This document shows, in pieces, positions 33,928 through 42,924 of a stretch of 64,000 nucleotides of DNA. Source of the stretch: Methylobacterium isbiliense (GTDB lineage Bacteria; Pseudomonadota; Alphaproteobacteria; Rhizobiales; Beijerinckiaceae); assembly GCF_022179325.1 (NCBI RefSeq), contig NZ_BPQQ01000067.1, positions 1 through 64,000 on the forward strand, read 5' to 3'. Position 1 is the stretch's first letter, and every line of letters begins with the position of its first letter. The notes under the pieces are model-generated. The model made no database searches and was not told the DNA's origin. It saw nothing but the letters and a program-made list of their open reading frames with translations. A program made the translations under genes and the position numbers.

Positions 33928-34701
33928 TTACGCCCCGCCCCAGTTCATGGTGAGCCCGCCATCCATCACCCAGGTCTGACCGGTGACATAGTCGCCGTAC
34001 TCGGACGCCAGGAACAGGGCGAGACGCGCGATCTCGATCGGCTCGCCCGGCCGGTGCCAGGGAATCTCCTTCATCGAGGCGTCGCGCTTGCCCGGGTCGT
34101 CGAGGCGCTCCTGCGTCATGGGCGTGGCGATCAGGCCAGGCGCGATGGCGTTGACGTTGATCCTCTGCTCCGCGAGTTCGATCGCGAGGCTGCGGGTCAG
34201 CGAGCCGAGGCCGGCCTTCGCCATGCCGTAGGGCGCCGAGTGCGGCGTCGGCAGGTGCTGGGCCACCGAGGAGATCGTGACGATGCGGCCTCCGCCGCCC
34301 CGCTCGCGCCGCTGGCGCACGAAGGCGCGGGCGCAGTGCAGCGGACCCTTCAGGTTGGTGTCGAGGATGACGGCGACTTGGTCATCGGGCAGGTCGGCGA
34401 CGGGAACCTGCGCACCCATGCCCTTGCCGGCATTGTTGACGAGCACGTCCGGCACGCCGAGTTCGCGCGCCACCCGGGCGAACAGGGCGTCCACGGCGGC
34501 CGCATCCCGCACGTCGAGGGGGGCGACAAGGGCTTGGCGTCCCGCGGCCTCGATCCGCCGCCGCGTCTCCGCCGCCCCATCCGCATCGGTGTGATACGTG
34601 ATGCAGAGATCGGCCCCGGCCTCGGCGAACAGCGTGGCGATGGCCTGTCCGATGCCGGAATCACCCCCGGTCACGAGGGCGATCTGGTTGTCGAGCTTCA
34701 T
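33928..34701 (-). CDS. Short-chain dehydrogenase/reductase, glucose 1-dehydrogenase-like
   Basis: A 257-residue Rossmann enzyme. The cofactor motif is TGGDSGIG (residues 10-17), the NNAG motif is at about 88, and the catalytic Ser and YxxxK are in SSVAQHL and YGMAK. The C-terminal VTGQTWVMDGGLTMNWG is typical of glucose dehydrogenase-like SDRs. The substrate is unknown. The ATG at 34701 follows CGGAG. The Mut7-C gene follows 10 bp downstream. Confidence 0.92.
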   Translation of the reverse strand: MKLDNQIALVTGGDSGIGQAIATLFAEAGADLCITYHTDADGAAETRRRIEAAGRQALVAPLDVRDAAAVDALFARVARELGVPDVLVNNAGKGMGAQVPVADLPDDQVAVILDTNLKGPLHCARAFVRQRRERGGGGRIVTISSVAQHLPTPHSAPYGMAKAGLGSLTRSLAIELAEQRINVNAIAPGLIATPMTQERLDDPGKRDASMKEIPWHRPGEPIEIARLALFLASEYGDYVTGQTWVMDGGLTMNWGGA

Positions 34702-34911
34702 GCGGCGGCTCCGGGCTGTCGGACCGCAACGTGCCGCCGCGAGCGCCGTTCCTGCGGCCTGCGCCTCCGGCACGAGCGCGACATCGTGCCGGACGGGCGC
34801 CGACGGCGGAGTCGCCCGGACGTCGTGCAAGTATTCCATGGTCGACGGGCCGGGCCTCGTCTAACATCGCGCCGTCTCACCGTACGGAAGCCCACGGCAC
34901 GGAGGTGACGA

Positions 34912-35883
34912 ATGAGACGCGTGTCCCGACTGGCCGCCCTCGTCGCGGCCCTGCTGATCTGGCCTGCGGCCCTCTTCGCGGGCGAAGCCCACTGGCCCGC
35001 CTCGCTGACGATCGGGACGGCCTCGCCCGGCGGGACCTACTACGCCTACGGCGAAGGTCTCGCCAAGATCCTCACCCAGAAATTGCGGTTGCCGGTGGTG
35101 TCGCGCGCGACCGACGGACCGAACCAGAACATCCAGCTCCTCGAAAGCGGCGAGGTGCAGATCGCCTTCGTCACGCTCGGCGCGGCGCAGCAGGCCTGGA
35201 ACGGAACCGCCCCGTGGACGGCGGGCAAGCCGCTGCGCTCGATGCGGGCGATGTTTCCGATGTACGACACACCGTTCCAGTTCATGACCCTGCAGGAGTC
35301 CGGGATCCAGAAGCTGGCCGACCTCAAGGGGCGGCGCGTCGGCGTCGGACCAGAGACCGGGACGGCGGGCACCTACGTCCCGCAGGTCTTCCGCACGCTG
35401 GGGATCGAGGCCACGCTCGTCCACGGGGAATGGGCGAATCTCGCCGCGCAGGTGCAGGCCGGGACGCTCGATGCGCTCGCGGTCGCGGCGGGCGTCCCGT
35501 TCCCGTCCTTCACCGAGCTGGAGCGCAAGAGCCGCGTCCGCTTCCTGACGCTGTCGCCGAGCCAGATCGTCGACCTGCGCCTCGCGATCCCGGAACTCGG
35601 CCTGTCGCTCGTGCCGGCTGGCCTCTATCCCTCGCTGCCGCAGCGCTACGTCACGGTCGGGCTCTACAATTTCGCGGTCGCGCATAGCAGCCTGCCGGAC
35701 GATCTGGTCTACGCGATCGTGGCCGCCGTGTTCTCGGAGCATGAGCGCATGATGGAGATCCACTCGGCGGCCGGCGAAACGGTCCCGGCCAATTTCGTGC
35801 GCAACACCTTCCTGCCGTTCCACAACGGAGCCAGCCGCTGGTACCGGAACCAGGCCGTGCTCGGCACCGTCGGCACGGACTGA
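34912..35883 (+). CDS. TAXI family TRAP transporter solute-binding protein
   Basis: A 323-residue secreted protein. GGAGGTGACGA lies before the ATG. The signal peptide is MRRVSRLAALVAALLIWPAA, cleaved near LFA. The TAXI motifs are LTIGTASPGGTYYAYGEGLA and DGPNQNIQLLESGEVQIAFV, then VGVGPETGTAGTYVP. Such proteins normally deliver a solute to a DctQM-type membrane subunit; none is adjacent, so this is an orphan. The ligand could be glutamate or another dicarboxylate. Confidence 0.9.
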   Translation: MRRVSRLAALVAALLIWPAALFAGEAHWPASLTIGTASPGGTYYAYGEGLAKILTQKLRLPVVSRATDGPNQNIQLLESGEVQIAFVTLGAAQQAWNGTAPWTAGKPLRSMRAMFPMYDTPFQFMTLQESGIQKLADLKGRRVGVGPETGTAGTYVPQVFRTLGIEATLVHGEWANLAAQVQAGTLDALAVAAGVPFPSFTELERKSRVRFLTLSPSQIVDLRLAIPELGLSLVPAGLYPSLPQRYVTVGLYNFAVAHSSLPDDLVYAIVAAVFSEHERMMEIHSAAGETVPANFVRNTFLPFHNGASRWYRNQAVLGTVGTD

Positions 35884-35947
35884 CACCGCATCGAATGCTT
35901 GCTTCCGCGGGCGGAACAGCAAGCCGGCGGCCCGGGCGACCGGGCCG

Positions 35948-36544
35948 TCAGAAGACCTGGACCACCGAGAGGGCCAGCAGCAGGCCCATCGCGACGTTGA
36001 AGGCCCGCAAGGCGCGGGGCGACCGCTCCAGCACGCGGCCGATCCCGACGCCCAACCCGGCCCACAGCGCCACGGTCGGCACCGACACGAGGCCGAACAC
36101 TGCGGCGATCACCACGATCTCCGCCACGGCGTCGCCCTGCGGGGTGGTGTAGGTCGTGGCGGCACCGAGCGCCATGATCCAGGCCTTGGCGTTCGCCCAC
36201 TGGAAGGCGGCGGCCTGCCAGAAGCTGAGGGGCCGGGCCGGGCGTTCGGCCGGTCCGGCCTTCCCGTCCGCGCTGGCGATGCGCCACGCGAGGTACAGGA
36301 GGTAGGCCGCACCCGCGACCTTGAGGACGAGGTGGAGTGCCGGCACGGCGGCGAACACGCCGCCGAGGCCGAGCCCCACTGCGACGAGCAACAGCGGGAA
36401 GCCGAGCGCGACGCCGAGCATGTGCGGGAGGGTGCGGGCGAAGCCGAAATTCGCCCCCGATGCCGCCAGCATGACATTGTTCGGCCCGGGGCTGACCGAG
36501 GTCGAGACCGCGAAGGGGATCACCGCGGCCGCGAGCGCCCACAT
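35948..36544 (-). CDS. LysE family amino-acid exporter
   Basis: A 198-residue inner-membrane protein with about six helices. The N-terminus AAAVIPFAVSTSVSPGPNNV contains the LysE/RhtB SPGPNN motif, and KVAGAAYLLYLAWRIASA and QAAAFQWANAKAWIMALG follow. It probably exports an amino acid or homoserine-lactone-like compound. GAGGGGTGAGGCC lies before the ATG. The amidase gene upstream on the same strand is 36 bp away, so they may be co-transcribed. Confidence 0.9.
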   Translation of the reverse strand: MWALAAAVIPFAVSTSVSPGPNNVMLAASGANFGFARTLPHMLGVALGFPLLLVAVGLGLGGVFAAVPALHLVLKVAGAAYLLYLAWRIASADGKAGPAERPARPLSFWQAAAFQWANAKAWIMALGAATTYTTPQGDAVAEIVVIAAVFGLVSVPTVALWAGLGVGIGRVLERSPRALRAFNVAMGLLLALSVVQVF

Positions 36545-36580
36545 GGCCTCACCCCTCTGCCGTGCGGATAGGGCGGCGCG

Positions 36581-37987
36581 TCATGTCCCGCGCGGCGCCT
36601 CCAGGGCCGGCCAGGGCCGGGCCGCCTCGAAGGCGCGGGCGGCCGCGAGGACGCGCGCATCCTCGCCCATCGGCCCGACGATCTGCAGGCCCACCGGCAG
36701 GCCCGCCCGCGTCAGCCCGCACGGCACCGTGGCGGCCGGCTGGCCGGTGAGGTTGAACGGGTAGGAGAAGGGCGTCCAGGCGAGCCAGTCGTCCCCGAAC
36801 GTGCCGTCCGGCGGCGTGAGATGGCCGGCCGTGAAGGCGGGCGTGGCCACGGCCGGCGTGAGCAGCAGGTCGTAGCGGGCGTGGAAGCGCGCCATCGCGG
36901 TGAAGACCGCCGCGCGGGCGTTGAGCGCCGCCAGGAAATCCGGGGCGTCGATCCGGCTGCCGCGCTCGGCTGCCGCGCGCAGGGCCGGCTCGACCGCCGC
37001 GCGGCTCGCCTCCGGCAGGGCGCGCAGCACGCTCCAGGCGCCGACGAGCCAGATGCCGTTGAGCGTCTCGACCGGATCGGCAAAGCCCGGATCGGCCTCC
37101 TCCACCACGGCGCCGAGGTCGGCGAAGGCCGCGGCCGCCCGCGCGGTCAGGTCCACCACCTCCGGGTCGACGGTGCGGGCGAAGCCGAGCCGCGGGCTCC
37201 AGGCCACGCGCCACCCCGTCACGCCGGTCTCCAGCGCCGCGCCGTAATCGGGCGGCGCGGCGAGGCTCGCCAGCATGTCGCGGGCGTCGGGCCGGGCGAT
37301 CGCCTGCAGCATCAGGGCCGCGTCGCCGACGCGGTGGGCGAGCGGGCCGAGATGGGCCACCGGCCCGAACGGGGAGGGCGGATAGGCCGGCACGCGGCCG
37401 TAGCTCGGCTTGAGACCGAACACGCCGCAGAAGGCGGCCGGGATGCGGATCGAGCCCGCCCCGTCGGTGCCGAGATGGGCGATGCCGAGCTGGAGTGCCG
37501 CCGCGGCCGCCGCGCCGGCCGAGGAGCCGCCGGTGGTGACGGACAGATCCCACGGGTTGCGGGTGATCCCGGTGAGGGTCGAATCGCCCAGGCCCTTCCA
37601 GCCGAATTCCGGCATCGTGGTCTTGCCCAGGGGGATCGCGCCGGCCTCCAGCAGCCGGTCCACCGCCGGGGCATTCTCGGCAAGCCGCGTCTCGGGCGTG
37701 GTGCGCGAGCCGCGCCGCATCGGGTGTCCCGCCCAGGCGATGTTGTCCTTGATCGTCATCGGCAGCCCGTCGAGGGGGCCACGGGGCATGCCCGCCGCCC
37801 AGCGCGCCTCGGATGCCGCCGCGGCCGCGAGCGCGGCCTCGCCGTCCACCAGAATGAAGGCGTTCACCGCCGGGTCGTGGCGCGCGATGCGGGCCAGCGC
37901 GTCCGCCACCACTTCGCGCGGCGAGAGCCTGCGCGTGCGGTAGGCGGCGAGCAGGGCCGCCCCGTCGAGCGACCGGATTTCCGTCAT
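36581..37987 (-). CDS. Amidase signature family enzyme
   Basis: A 468-residue amidase. The catalytic Ser-cisSer-Lys triad is visible: Lys in PMTIKDNIAWAG, cisSer and Ser in VTTGGSSAGAAAAAA, with the GTDGAGSIRIPAAFCG stretch between. It hydrolyses a carboxamide to acid and ammonia. It resembles the GatA/AtzF-like amidases, but no gatB or gatC is adjacent, so a catabolic role is likely. GAGGAG lies before the ATG at 37987. The following LysE gene could export a product. Confidence 0.92.
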   Translation of the reverse strand: MTEIRSLDGAALLAAYRTRRLSPREVVADALARIARHDPAVNAFILVDGEAALAAAAASEARWAAGMPRGPLDGLPMTIKDNIAWAGHPMRRGSRTTPETRLAENAPAVDRLLEAGAIPLGKTTMPEFGWKGLGDSTLTGITRNPWDLSVTTGGSSAGAAAAAALQLGIAHLGTDGAGSIRIPAAFCGVFGLKPSYGRVPAYPPSPFGPVAHLGPLAHRVGDAALMLQAIARPDARDMLASLAAPPDYGAALETGVTGWRVAWSPRLGFARTVDPEVVDLTARAAAAFADLGAVVEEADPGFADPVETLNGIWLVGAWSVLRALPEASRAAVEPALRAAAERGSRIDAPDFLAALNARAAVFTAMARFHARYDLLLTPAVATPAFTAGHLTPPDGTFGDDWLAWTPFSYPFNLTGQPAATVPCGLTRAGLPVGLQIVGPMGEDARVLAAARAFEAARPWPALEAPRGT

Positions 37988-38050
37988 GCGCGTCTCCTCT
38001 TCCCGGACAGGCTCAACTCGATCGGACCGTCCGGCAAGGCCAAGGCTGCC

Positions 38051-39145
38051 TCACGCCACCGGATAGGTCCGCCCCTTCCAGGTCGCCGCCCCGGCTTGGC
38101 GCGGGCGCAGCAGCGCGTTCCACTGCAGGGCGAGCGTGGTGGCGACGGCGAGCGGGTGCAGCGGAATCGTCCACCACGCCTCGCGGGCCTTCACGGTCAC
38201 GGCTGCCCGGGTGGCCATCGTGGCGAGCAGGGCCGGAAGCCCCGCCGTCTCGCCCGCCAGCACCAGCAGCCAGGGCAGCAGATGCCCGCCGAACAGGAGC
38301 AGCGTCCAGACCGGCAGCGCGCGCGGCGTCGCCATGCCCTCGTGGGCGTTCTTCGAGAAGCCGGCCCAGGCCTGCCCGAACGAGGCGTACATCCGGCAGG
38401 CGGCCAGGGGAGCGCCGTCCACGAGATCGGTGCGCAGGCCCGCCCGGCGGAAGAGGCGCGGCAGCTGCACGCCGTCATGCAGGCTCGCGCGCACCGCCGC
38501 GTGCCCGCCTGTCGCCCGGTAGGCCTCGCCCTCGATCAGCACGAGCTGCCCGCAGGCGGCACCCAGCGCCGGATGGGGCACGCGGCGCGCGAGCGGGATG
38601 GGCAGGTAGCCGAGGAGAAGCAGGTTGATCATCGGCACGGTGAGCCCCTCGCCGAGGCTGCCGGTGATCTGGCGGGGCACGCCGCTGAGGAGGGCGGTGC
38701 CGCGGCGGCCGGCCGCGACGGCCAGCGCCGCGGCGGCATCCGGGCCGAGGCGCACGTCGGCGTCGATGAACAGCAGGTGGCGGCCGCGCGCCGCCTGCGC
38801 CAGCACATGGCAGGCGTGGTTCTTGCCGGTCCAGCCCTGGGGCAGGGGCGGCACCGCGATCAGCCGCAGGCGCGGATCGCGCGCGGCGAGCGCGGCCACG
38901 ATCCCGGGCGTGTCGTCCGTCGAGTGGTCGTTCGCCACGATCACCTCGATCGGCACGCCCCGGCTCGCGAGCGCCGCCCCGAGCGTCTCGGGCAGGTTGG
39001 CGGCCTCGTTGCGGGCCGGGATCAGGATCGACACGAGGTCGTCCCCGGCCGCCGGTCGCGGAGCCCGCAGGGCGAGCAGGTTGCCGGCCGCGAGCGCGGC
39101 CGGGATCAGCGCCAGGACCAGGGCGATGAGGGCGAGGGTCGTCAC
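38051..39145 (-). CDS. Carotenoid-pathway family 2 glycosyltransferase
   Basis: A 364-residue membrane-associated glycosyltransferase. The GTG start overlaps the acyltransferase stop. An N-terminal helix, the GT2 domain (VSILIPARNEAANLPETLGA, LLFIDADVRLGPDA with the DxD-type metal site) and two to three C-terminal hydrophobic segments follow. This architecture matches CrtQ-like glycosyltransferases acting on carotenoid acids. Its position behind a desaturase and an acyltransferase supports glycosylation of the carotenoid. The sugar donor is unknown. Confidence 0.85.
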   Translation of the reverse strand: MTTLALIALVLALIPAALAAGNLLALRAPRPAAGDDLVSILIPARNEAANLPETLGAALASRGVPIEVIVANDHSTDDTPGIVAALAARDPRLRLIAVPPLPQGWTGKNHACHVLAQAARGRHLLFIDADVRLGPDAAAALAVAAGRRGTALLSGVPRQITGSLGEGLTVPMINLLLLGYLPIPLARRVPHPALGAACGQLVLIEGEAYRATGGHAAVRASLHDGVQLPRLFRRAGLRTDLVDGAPLAACRMYASFGQAWAGFSKNAHEGMATPRALPVWTLLLFGGHLLPWLLVLAGETAGLPALLATMATRAAVTVKAREAWWTIPLHPLAVATTLALQWNALLRPRQAGAATWKGRTYPVA

Positions 39146-39948
39146 GCGGGTGTGTCCTTGCCGTGGCCGGGCGCGAAGCGGCGCCCGCCGAGCGCGGCCC
39201 CGAGGCGCCGCCACGCATCGTAGATGCCGCCCACACCCCGCCGCCCCTCGACGAGGGCGACGAAGCGGCCGGGCTCGCGGCTGCGCACGTCGGCGCCGAG
39301 CCGGTCGAGGGTGGCGGTGAGGTCGGCTTCGAGCCGCGCGAGCCGCGCGGGCCGCGGCAGCCCCAGGAGGTCGCGCGCCGCCAGCGGTCTGCCGAAGGCG
39401 GCACAGGCCTCCGCGCCCCGCTCCGCCCAGAAGGCATATTCGACGGCGAGCGGCAGGAAGACGGCGTCGGGGGCGATCTCGGGCAGCCGCGCCACGCCGG
39501 GGCGCAGCCCGAGCGGGCGCTCGCGCACGTCGGCGAAGCGACCCTGCGCGGTGATCCACAGGACGCGGTCGGGCCGGGAGAGGATCGCGCGGGCCGCGTG
39601 AAGGAAGTCCGCCGCGCCGCGCGGGCTGTCGAGGTCGACGCCGAAGGCGCCGATCCGGCCGAAGATGCCGTATTTCTCCAGCATCGCGGCATCGAAGGGC
39701 GCGTAGCCCTCCCGGTCGGGAAACAGCTTGGCGGACAGCAGGATGATCACCGCCGCATCCCACCACGCCGGATGGTTGCAGTACACCACCAGCGGCCCGG
39801 GCAGGCCGCTCGTCGCCGGCAGGCCCCAGGTGCTCACCCGCAGGGCATTCAGGTGCCGGCGCAGGTAGCGGTCGAAATAGACCGCCATGAAGCGCCAGAG
39901 GGCGGGGGAGCGCCGAAGGGTCGGATCGGGGCGCGTCCCGCCTCTCAC
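39142..39948 (-). CDS. 1-acyl-glycerol-3-phosphate-type acyltransferase of the carotenoid operon
   Basis: A 268-residue acyltransferase. Its GTG start overlaps the desaturase stop (GTGA). It carries an NHPAWWD motif, where the usual HX4D of PlsC-type enzymes appears as H-P-A-W-W-D (His and Asp kept), and then ITAQGRFADVRERP in place of the EGTRS block. It likely esterifies a sugar or carotenoid with a fatty acid, as in glycosyl carotenoid esters. The specific substrate is inferred only from the operon. Confidence 0.82.
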   Translation of the reverse strand: MRGGTRPDPTLRRSPALWRFMAVYFDRYLRRHLNALRVSTWGLPATSGLPGPLVVYCNHPAWWDAAVIILLSAKLFPDREGYAPFDAAMLEKYGIFGRIGAFGVDLDSPRGAADFLHAARAILSRPDRVLWITAQGRFADVRERPLGLRPGVARLPEIAPDAVFLPLAVEYAFWAERGAEACAAFGRPLAARDLLGLPRPARLARLEADLTATLDRLGADVRSREPGRFVALVEGRRGVGGIYDAWRRLGAALGGRRFAPGHGKDTPA

Positions 39949-41489
39949 GACGCGGTCCGCAGGGCCTCGCCGCGCGCGTCCTGACCCCGCGCATCCTGGT
40001 CCATGGCGTCGGCGGCGATCCAGCCCGACATCATCACCATCGGCATGCCCGGCCCCGGATGGGCGGCCCCGCCCGCGAGGTAGAGGCCGCGCACCTCGCG
40101 CGAGCGGTTGCCGGGCTTGAACGCCCCCATGATGCGGCCGTGCGAGGCGAGCCCGTAGATCGCGCCGTTGAGCACCTTGTAGCGGGAATGGATGTCGGCC
40201 GGCGTCAGGTGCCGCTCCACCACGATGCGGTCCTCGATGTCGTGGAGGCCGGCGGTGCGCTTGAGCTTGTCGAGGATGGTGCGCCGGTAGGCCGGCAGCA
40301 TCTGCGTCCAGTCGTGGTGGGGCCGCAGATACGGCGTGTGGACGAGGACGTAGAGCGCCTCGCCGCCCTCGGGCGCCACGGAGGGGTCGGTGACGCTCGG
40401 CGCGGCGAGGTAGGCGGTGGGGTCGGGGGCCGGCTCGCCGCGCTTGTAGATCGCGTCGAACTCCTCCTCGGGGTCGCGCGAGAACACGAAGTCGTGGTGG
40501 GCGAGATGGTCGTAGCGCTTGTTGAGCCCGAGGTAGAGCACGACGCCCGAGCAGGCCGGCTCGAAGCTCTTCTTCTCGTAGGTCCGCCCGACCTCGCCGC
40601 CGACGAGTTCGCGGTAGGTGCGCACCGAATCCATGTTCGAGATGACGCGGTCGTAGGCCACCAGCCCGTCGCGGGTGCGCAGGCCCGCGACTGCGCCGTT
40701 CTCCACCGCCACGCCCTCGACCTCGCTGTCGGGCTTGAGGGTGGCGCCGAGTTCGGTGGCGAGCCGCATCAGGCCCTCGGCCACCGCCCGGGTGCCGCCC
40801 ATCGGGTACCAGACGCCCTCGGCGGTCTGCATGTGGGCGATGGCGCAGAGCACCGCGGGCGCCCCGTAGGGCGAGGAGCCGACATACTGCACGAAGTGGT
40901 CGAGCATCTGCGCGAGGCGCGCGTCGCGCACCTTGCCGCGGATGGTGCTGGCCACCGAGGCGTGCATGCGCAGGGACAGCACGTCGCGCAGTGTGCCGGG
41001 GTTCATGTTGGCGCGGATGTTGATGGTGTCGAACAGGTCCTCGACCGGCTTCCAGAAGAAGAACCTTTCCGAGATACCGTGCAGGTGCTCGGAGACGCCG
41101 ATGAAGCGCTTGTAGCCCTCGCCGGCGCCCGCGCCGGGCACGAACCGGTCCATCGCCGCCGCCATCGCGGCGACGTCCTCCTGGAGGTCGATGCGGCTGC
41201 CGTCGTCGAAGAAGCAGCGCCATTGCGGGTCGAGCCGGCGCAGGTCCATGTAATCGTGCACGGAGCGGCCGGCTTCGGCGAAGATGCGCTCCAGCACCCG
41301 CGGCACGGTGAGGATCGTCGGCCCCATGTCGAAGCGGAAGCCGCCCTCGCGCAGCACCGCGGCCTTGCCGCCGAGCCACGCGTTCTTGTCGTAGAGCGTC
41401 ACCGCGTGGCCCCGGGCCGCCGCCACGCAGGCCGCCGCCAGACCACCCAATCCCCCGCCGACCACGGCAACCGTCGACCCAGACCGCAT
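39945..41489 (-). CDS. crtI: Phytoene/squalene-type carotenoid desaturase
   Basis: A 514-residue FAD-dependent desaturase. The ATG at 41489 gives the dinucleotide-binding start VAVVGGGLGGLAAACVAAAR; a GTG three bases upstream has better spacing to GGGAG and is an alternative. The family pattern GLYLAGGAAHPGPGMPMVMM near the end binds FAD. The product extends the conjugated system of a C30 or C40 carotenoid. In Methylobacterium extorquens a crtI-type gene is needed for the pink pigment. The acyltransferase and glycosyltransferase genes are coupled to it by 4-nt overlaps. Confidence 0.93.
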   Translation of the reverse strand: MRSGSTVAVVGGGLGGLAAACVAAARGHAVTLYDKNAWLGGKAAVLREGGFRFDMGPTILTVPRVLERIFAEAGRSVHDYMDLRRLDPQWRCFFDDGSRIDLQEDVAAMAAAMDRFVPGAGAGEGYKRFIGVSEHLHGISERFFFWKPVEDLFDTINIRANMNPGTLRDVLSLRMHASVASTIRGKVRDARLAQMLDHFVQYVGSSPYGAPAVLCAIAHMQTAEGVWYPMGGTRAVAEGLMRLATELGATLKPDSEVEGVAVENGAVAGLRTRDGLVAYDRVISNMDSVRTYRELVGGEVGRTYEKKSFEPACSGVVLYLGLNKRYDHLAHHDFVFSRDPEEEFDAIYKRGEPAPDPTAYLAAPSVTDPSVAPEGGEALYVLVHTPYLRPHHDWTQMLPAYRRTILDKLKRTAGLHDIEDRIVVERHLTPADIHSRYKVLNGAIYGLASHGRIMGAFKPGNRSREVRGLYLAGGAAHPGPGMPMVMMSGWIAADAMDQDARGQDARGEALRTAS

Positions 41490-41594
41490 CACGGACGTCA
41501 CTCCCGCAGCGAAAGCCCGGGGAGCGGGCCCGTCGCACACCGAAAAGCTAGACCGCTCTTGCGCACGGTCAACGCTACACCCGGTCGCGCAGGC

Positions 41595-42260
41595 TCACGG
41601 GGTCACCCGGCCGACGACGGCGATCGTCCCGTCCGGGCGGGGGCGCAGCGCCAGCACCTCGCCCTCGGCCGGAAACACCTCGGTCAGCGCCGTGATATTC
41701 ACCTGATGGGTGACGAGGACGAGGGCGCCCGGCCCGCGCCAGGCGCCGATGCGCTCGCGCAGCGCGGCGGTCTGGGCGGCGCGGTCGCCCGCGGCGAAGA
41801 ACGAATCGAGGGGCGGAAAGGGCGTGGCTTCCCCGAAGGCGAGGCGCGCCGTGTCGAGGCCGCGGCACCAGCGACTCGCCAGCACCGCGCCGACCCGCAC
41901 GCCCTCCCGCCGAAACGCCGCGCCGATCCGCCGCGCCTGCGCGCGGCCCGCCTCGGACAGGTTGCGCTGGGTCGCGCACTCCTCCAGCCGGAATCCCGGC
42001 GGGTCGCCGGTTCCGGGGGCCTGGGCGTGGCGCAGGATCGCGACGGCGCCGTCGCCCTTGAGGGATTCCCAGGCCGCGCTCTGCGCCGCAGCCGAACCGG
42101 CCAGCCACATGCAGCAGAGGATGTGAAGCACGCCGGAGGCGAGCGCGCCCCGCAACCGCAGAGGCGCGTCTGTGAACCACGTCCGCTGCCGCCGACAGTG
42201 CATCGGTCGCGGTCTTTCGATGGCTGATCGATCATCGCCGATCCGAGTCGAGGCGATCAT
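41595..42260 (-). CDS. Histidine phosphatase family protein, exported or membrane-anchored
   Basis: A 221-residue protein. A basic N-terminus and hydrophobic helix (about residues 38-58, LASGVLHILCCMWLAGSAAA) precede a phosphoglycerate-mutase-like domain. The catalytic histidine motif is AILRHAQAPG (RHG variant, RHA), then SRWCRGLDTA and VLVTHQVNI with the second histidine. The expected activity is phosphomonoester hydrolysis in the periplasm. The start at 42260 has GGAG about 10 nt upstream; an ATG at 42203 would also keep the signal. Confidence 0.8.
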   Translation of the reverse strand: MIASTRIGDDRSAIERPRPMHCRRQRTWFTDAPLRLRGALASGVLHILCCMWLAGSAAAQSAAWESLKGDGAVAILRHAQAPGTGDPPGFRLEECATQRNLSEAGRAQARRIGAAFRREGVRVGAVLASRWCRGLDTARLAFGEATPFPPLDSFFAAGDRAAQTAALRERIGAWRGPGALVLVTHQVNITALTEVFPAEGEVLALRPRPDGTIAVVGRVTP

Positions 42261-42348
42261 CTGTCCGCTCCGCCGATCTTGTTGACTGCGGTTGATGTAG
42301 GGCTGCTGATTCCTTTGTCGAACTCCGTTTCGCGATTCATGAACGAGT

Positions 42349-42381
42349 GATATGCCGCAAATGTAATCGATGTTGCATATC
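42349..42381. repeat. Inverted repeat in an AT-richer intergenic patch
   Basis: GATATGC (42349-42355) is inverted by GCATATC (42375-42381), with partial further pairing (CAA/TTG). About 42280-42470 looks clearly less GC-rich than its surroundings. It could be an operator for the histidine phosphatase or for the 42534 gene. No protein is assigned to it. Confidence 0.35.
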
Positions 42382-42533
42382 GTAAATCTCGTTCCGGACG
42401 GGGTCGCGTATCCCATCTTCGTTTGAAGCGGCGGCAGCTGAGGTGTTAGATCTCCAGTCGCAGCATGATCGGACGGTACCACCCGGCGAGGCGTCGACCG
42501 GGGCGCGCCGGCGCACAGCATAGCATAAGGACG

Positions 42534-42920
42534 ATGAGCATGGACTTGCCTGCGTCTGTGCTGGAGAAGATCCAGTCGAACGACCTGCGTGCCGCGGTCG
42601 CGCGAGAAGCGGAGGCACCTCGCACCGTCATCGTCGAACTCGACCTGCCGATGCCCGAGCTCAGGACCGTCGCGCCGGGCAACCGTCACGGAACCGGGCG
42701 GGCCCGCTTCTCCTTCGCGCCCGCCGAGACCGGTCCGGAAATCGGCGCCAGGATCGCGGATTCGTCCCGCCACATCGCGGAGATCATCGGCAGGCCGCCG
42801 GAGACCTTCCTCGAATCCTCGGCCAGTTTCGTGGTCGAGGCCACCGGATCCCAGATCGGTCAGATCGCCGAGATGCCGGCCGTCTCCGCCATCTGGCCCA
42901 ATACCCAACGCAGGCGCTGA
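42534..42920 (+). CDS. Uncharacterised 128-residue protein, weakly I9 propeptide-like
   Basis: AAGGA precedes the ATG at 42534. No signal peptide or membrane segment is seen. The C-terminal half (SASFVVEATGSQIGQIAEMP then AVSAIWPNTQRRR) resembles the end of the subtilisin propeptide/inhibitor I9 fold, in which a beta strand, a helix and a Pro-x-Val strand close the domain; no subtilase follows. If real, it could be a free protease inhibitor. I am not confident in this and would otherwise call it hypothetical. It converges on the ABC-2 permease gene 4 bp away. Confidence 0.6.
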   Translation: MSMDLPASVLEKIQSNDLRAAVAREAEAPRTVIVELDLPMPELRTVAPGNRHGTGRARFSFAPAETGPEIGARIADSSRHIAEIIGRPPETFLESSASFVVEATGSQIGQIAEMPAVSAIWPNTQRRR

Positions 42921-42924
42921 TGCC

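Noticed and set aside
39142-41538. One 798-residue protein reading through the acyltransferase and desaturase regions
   Set aside because: Only the last third is protein-like (the acyltransferase); the rest is a shadow of the desaturase gene in another frame.
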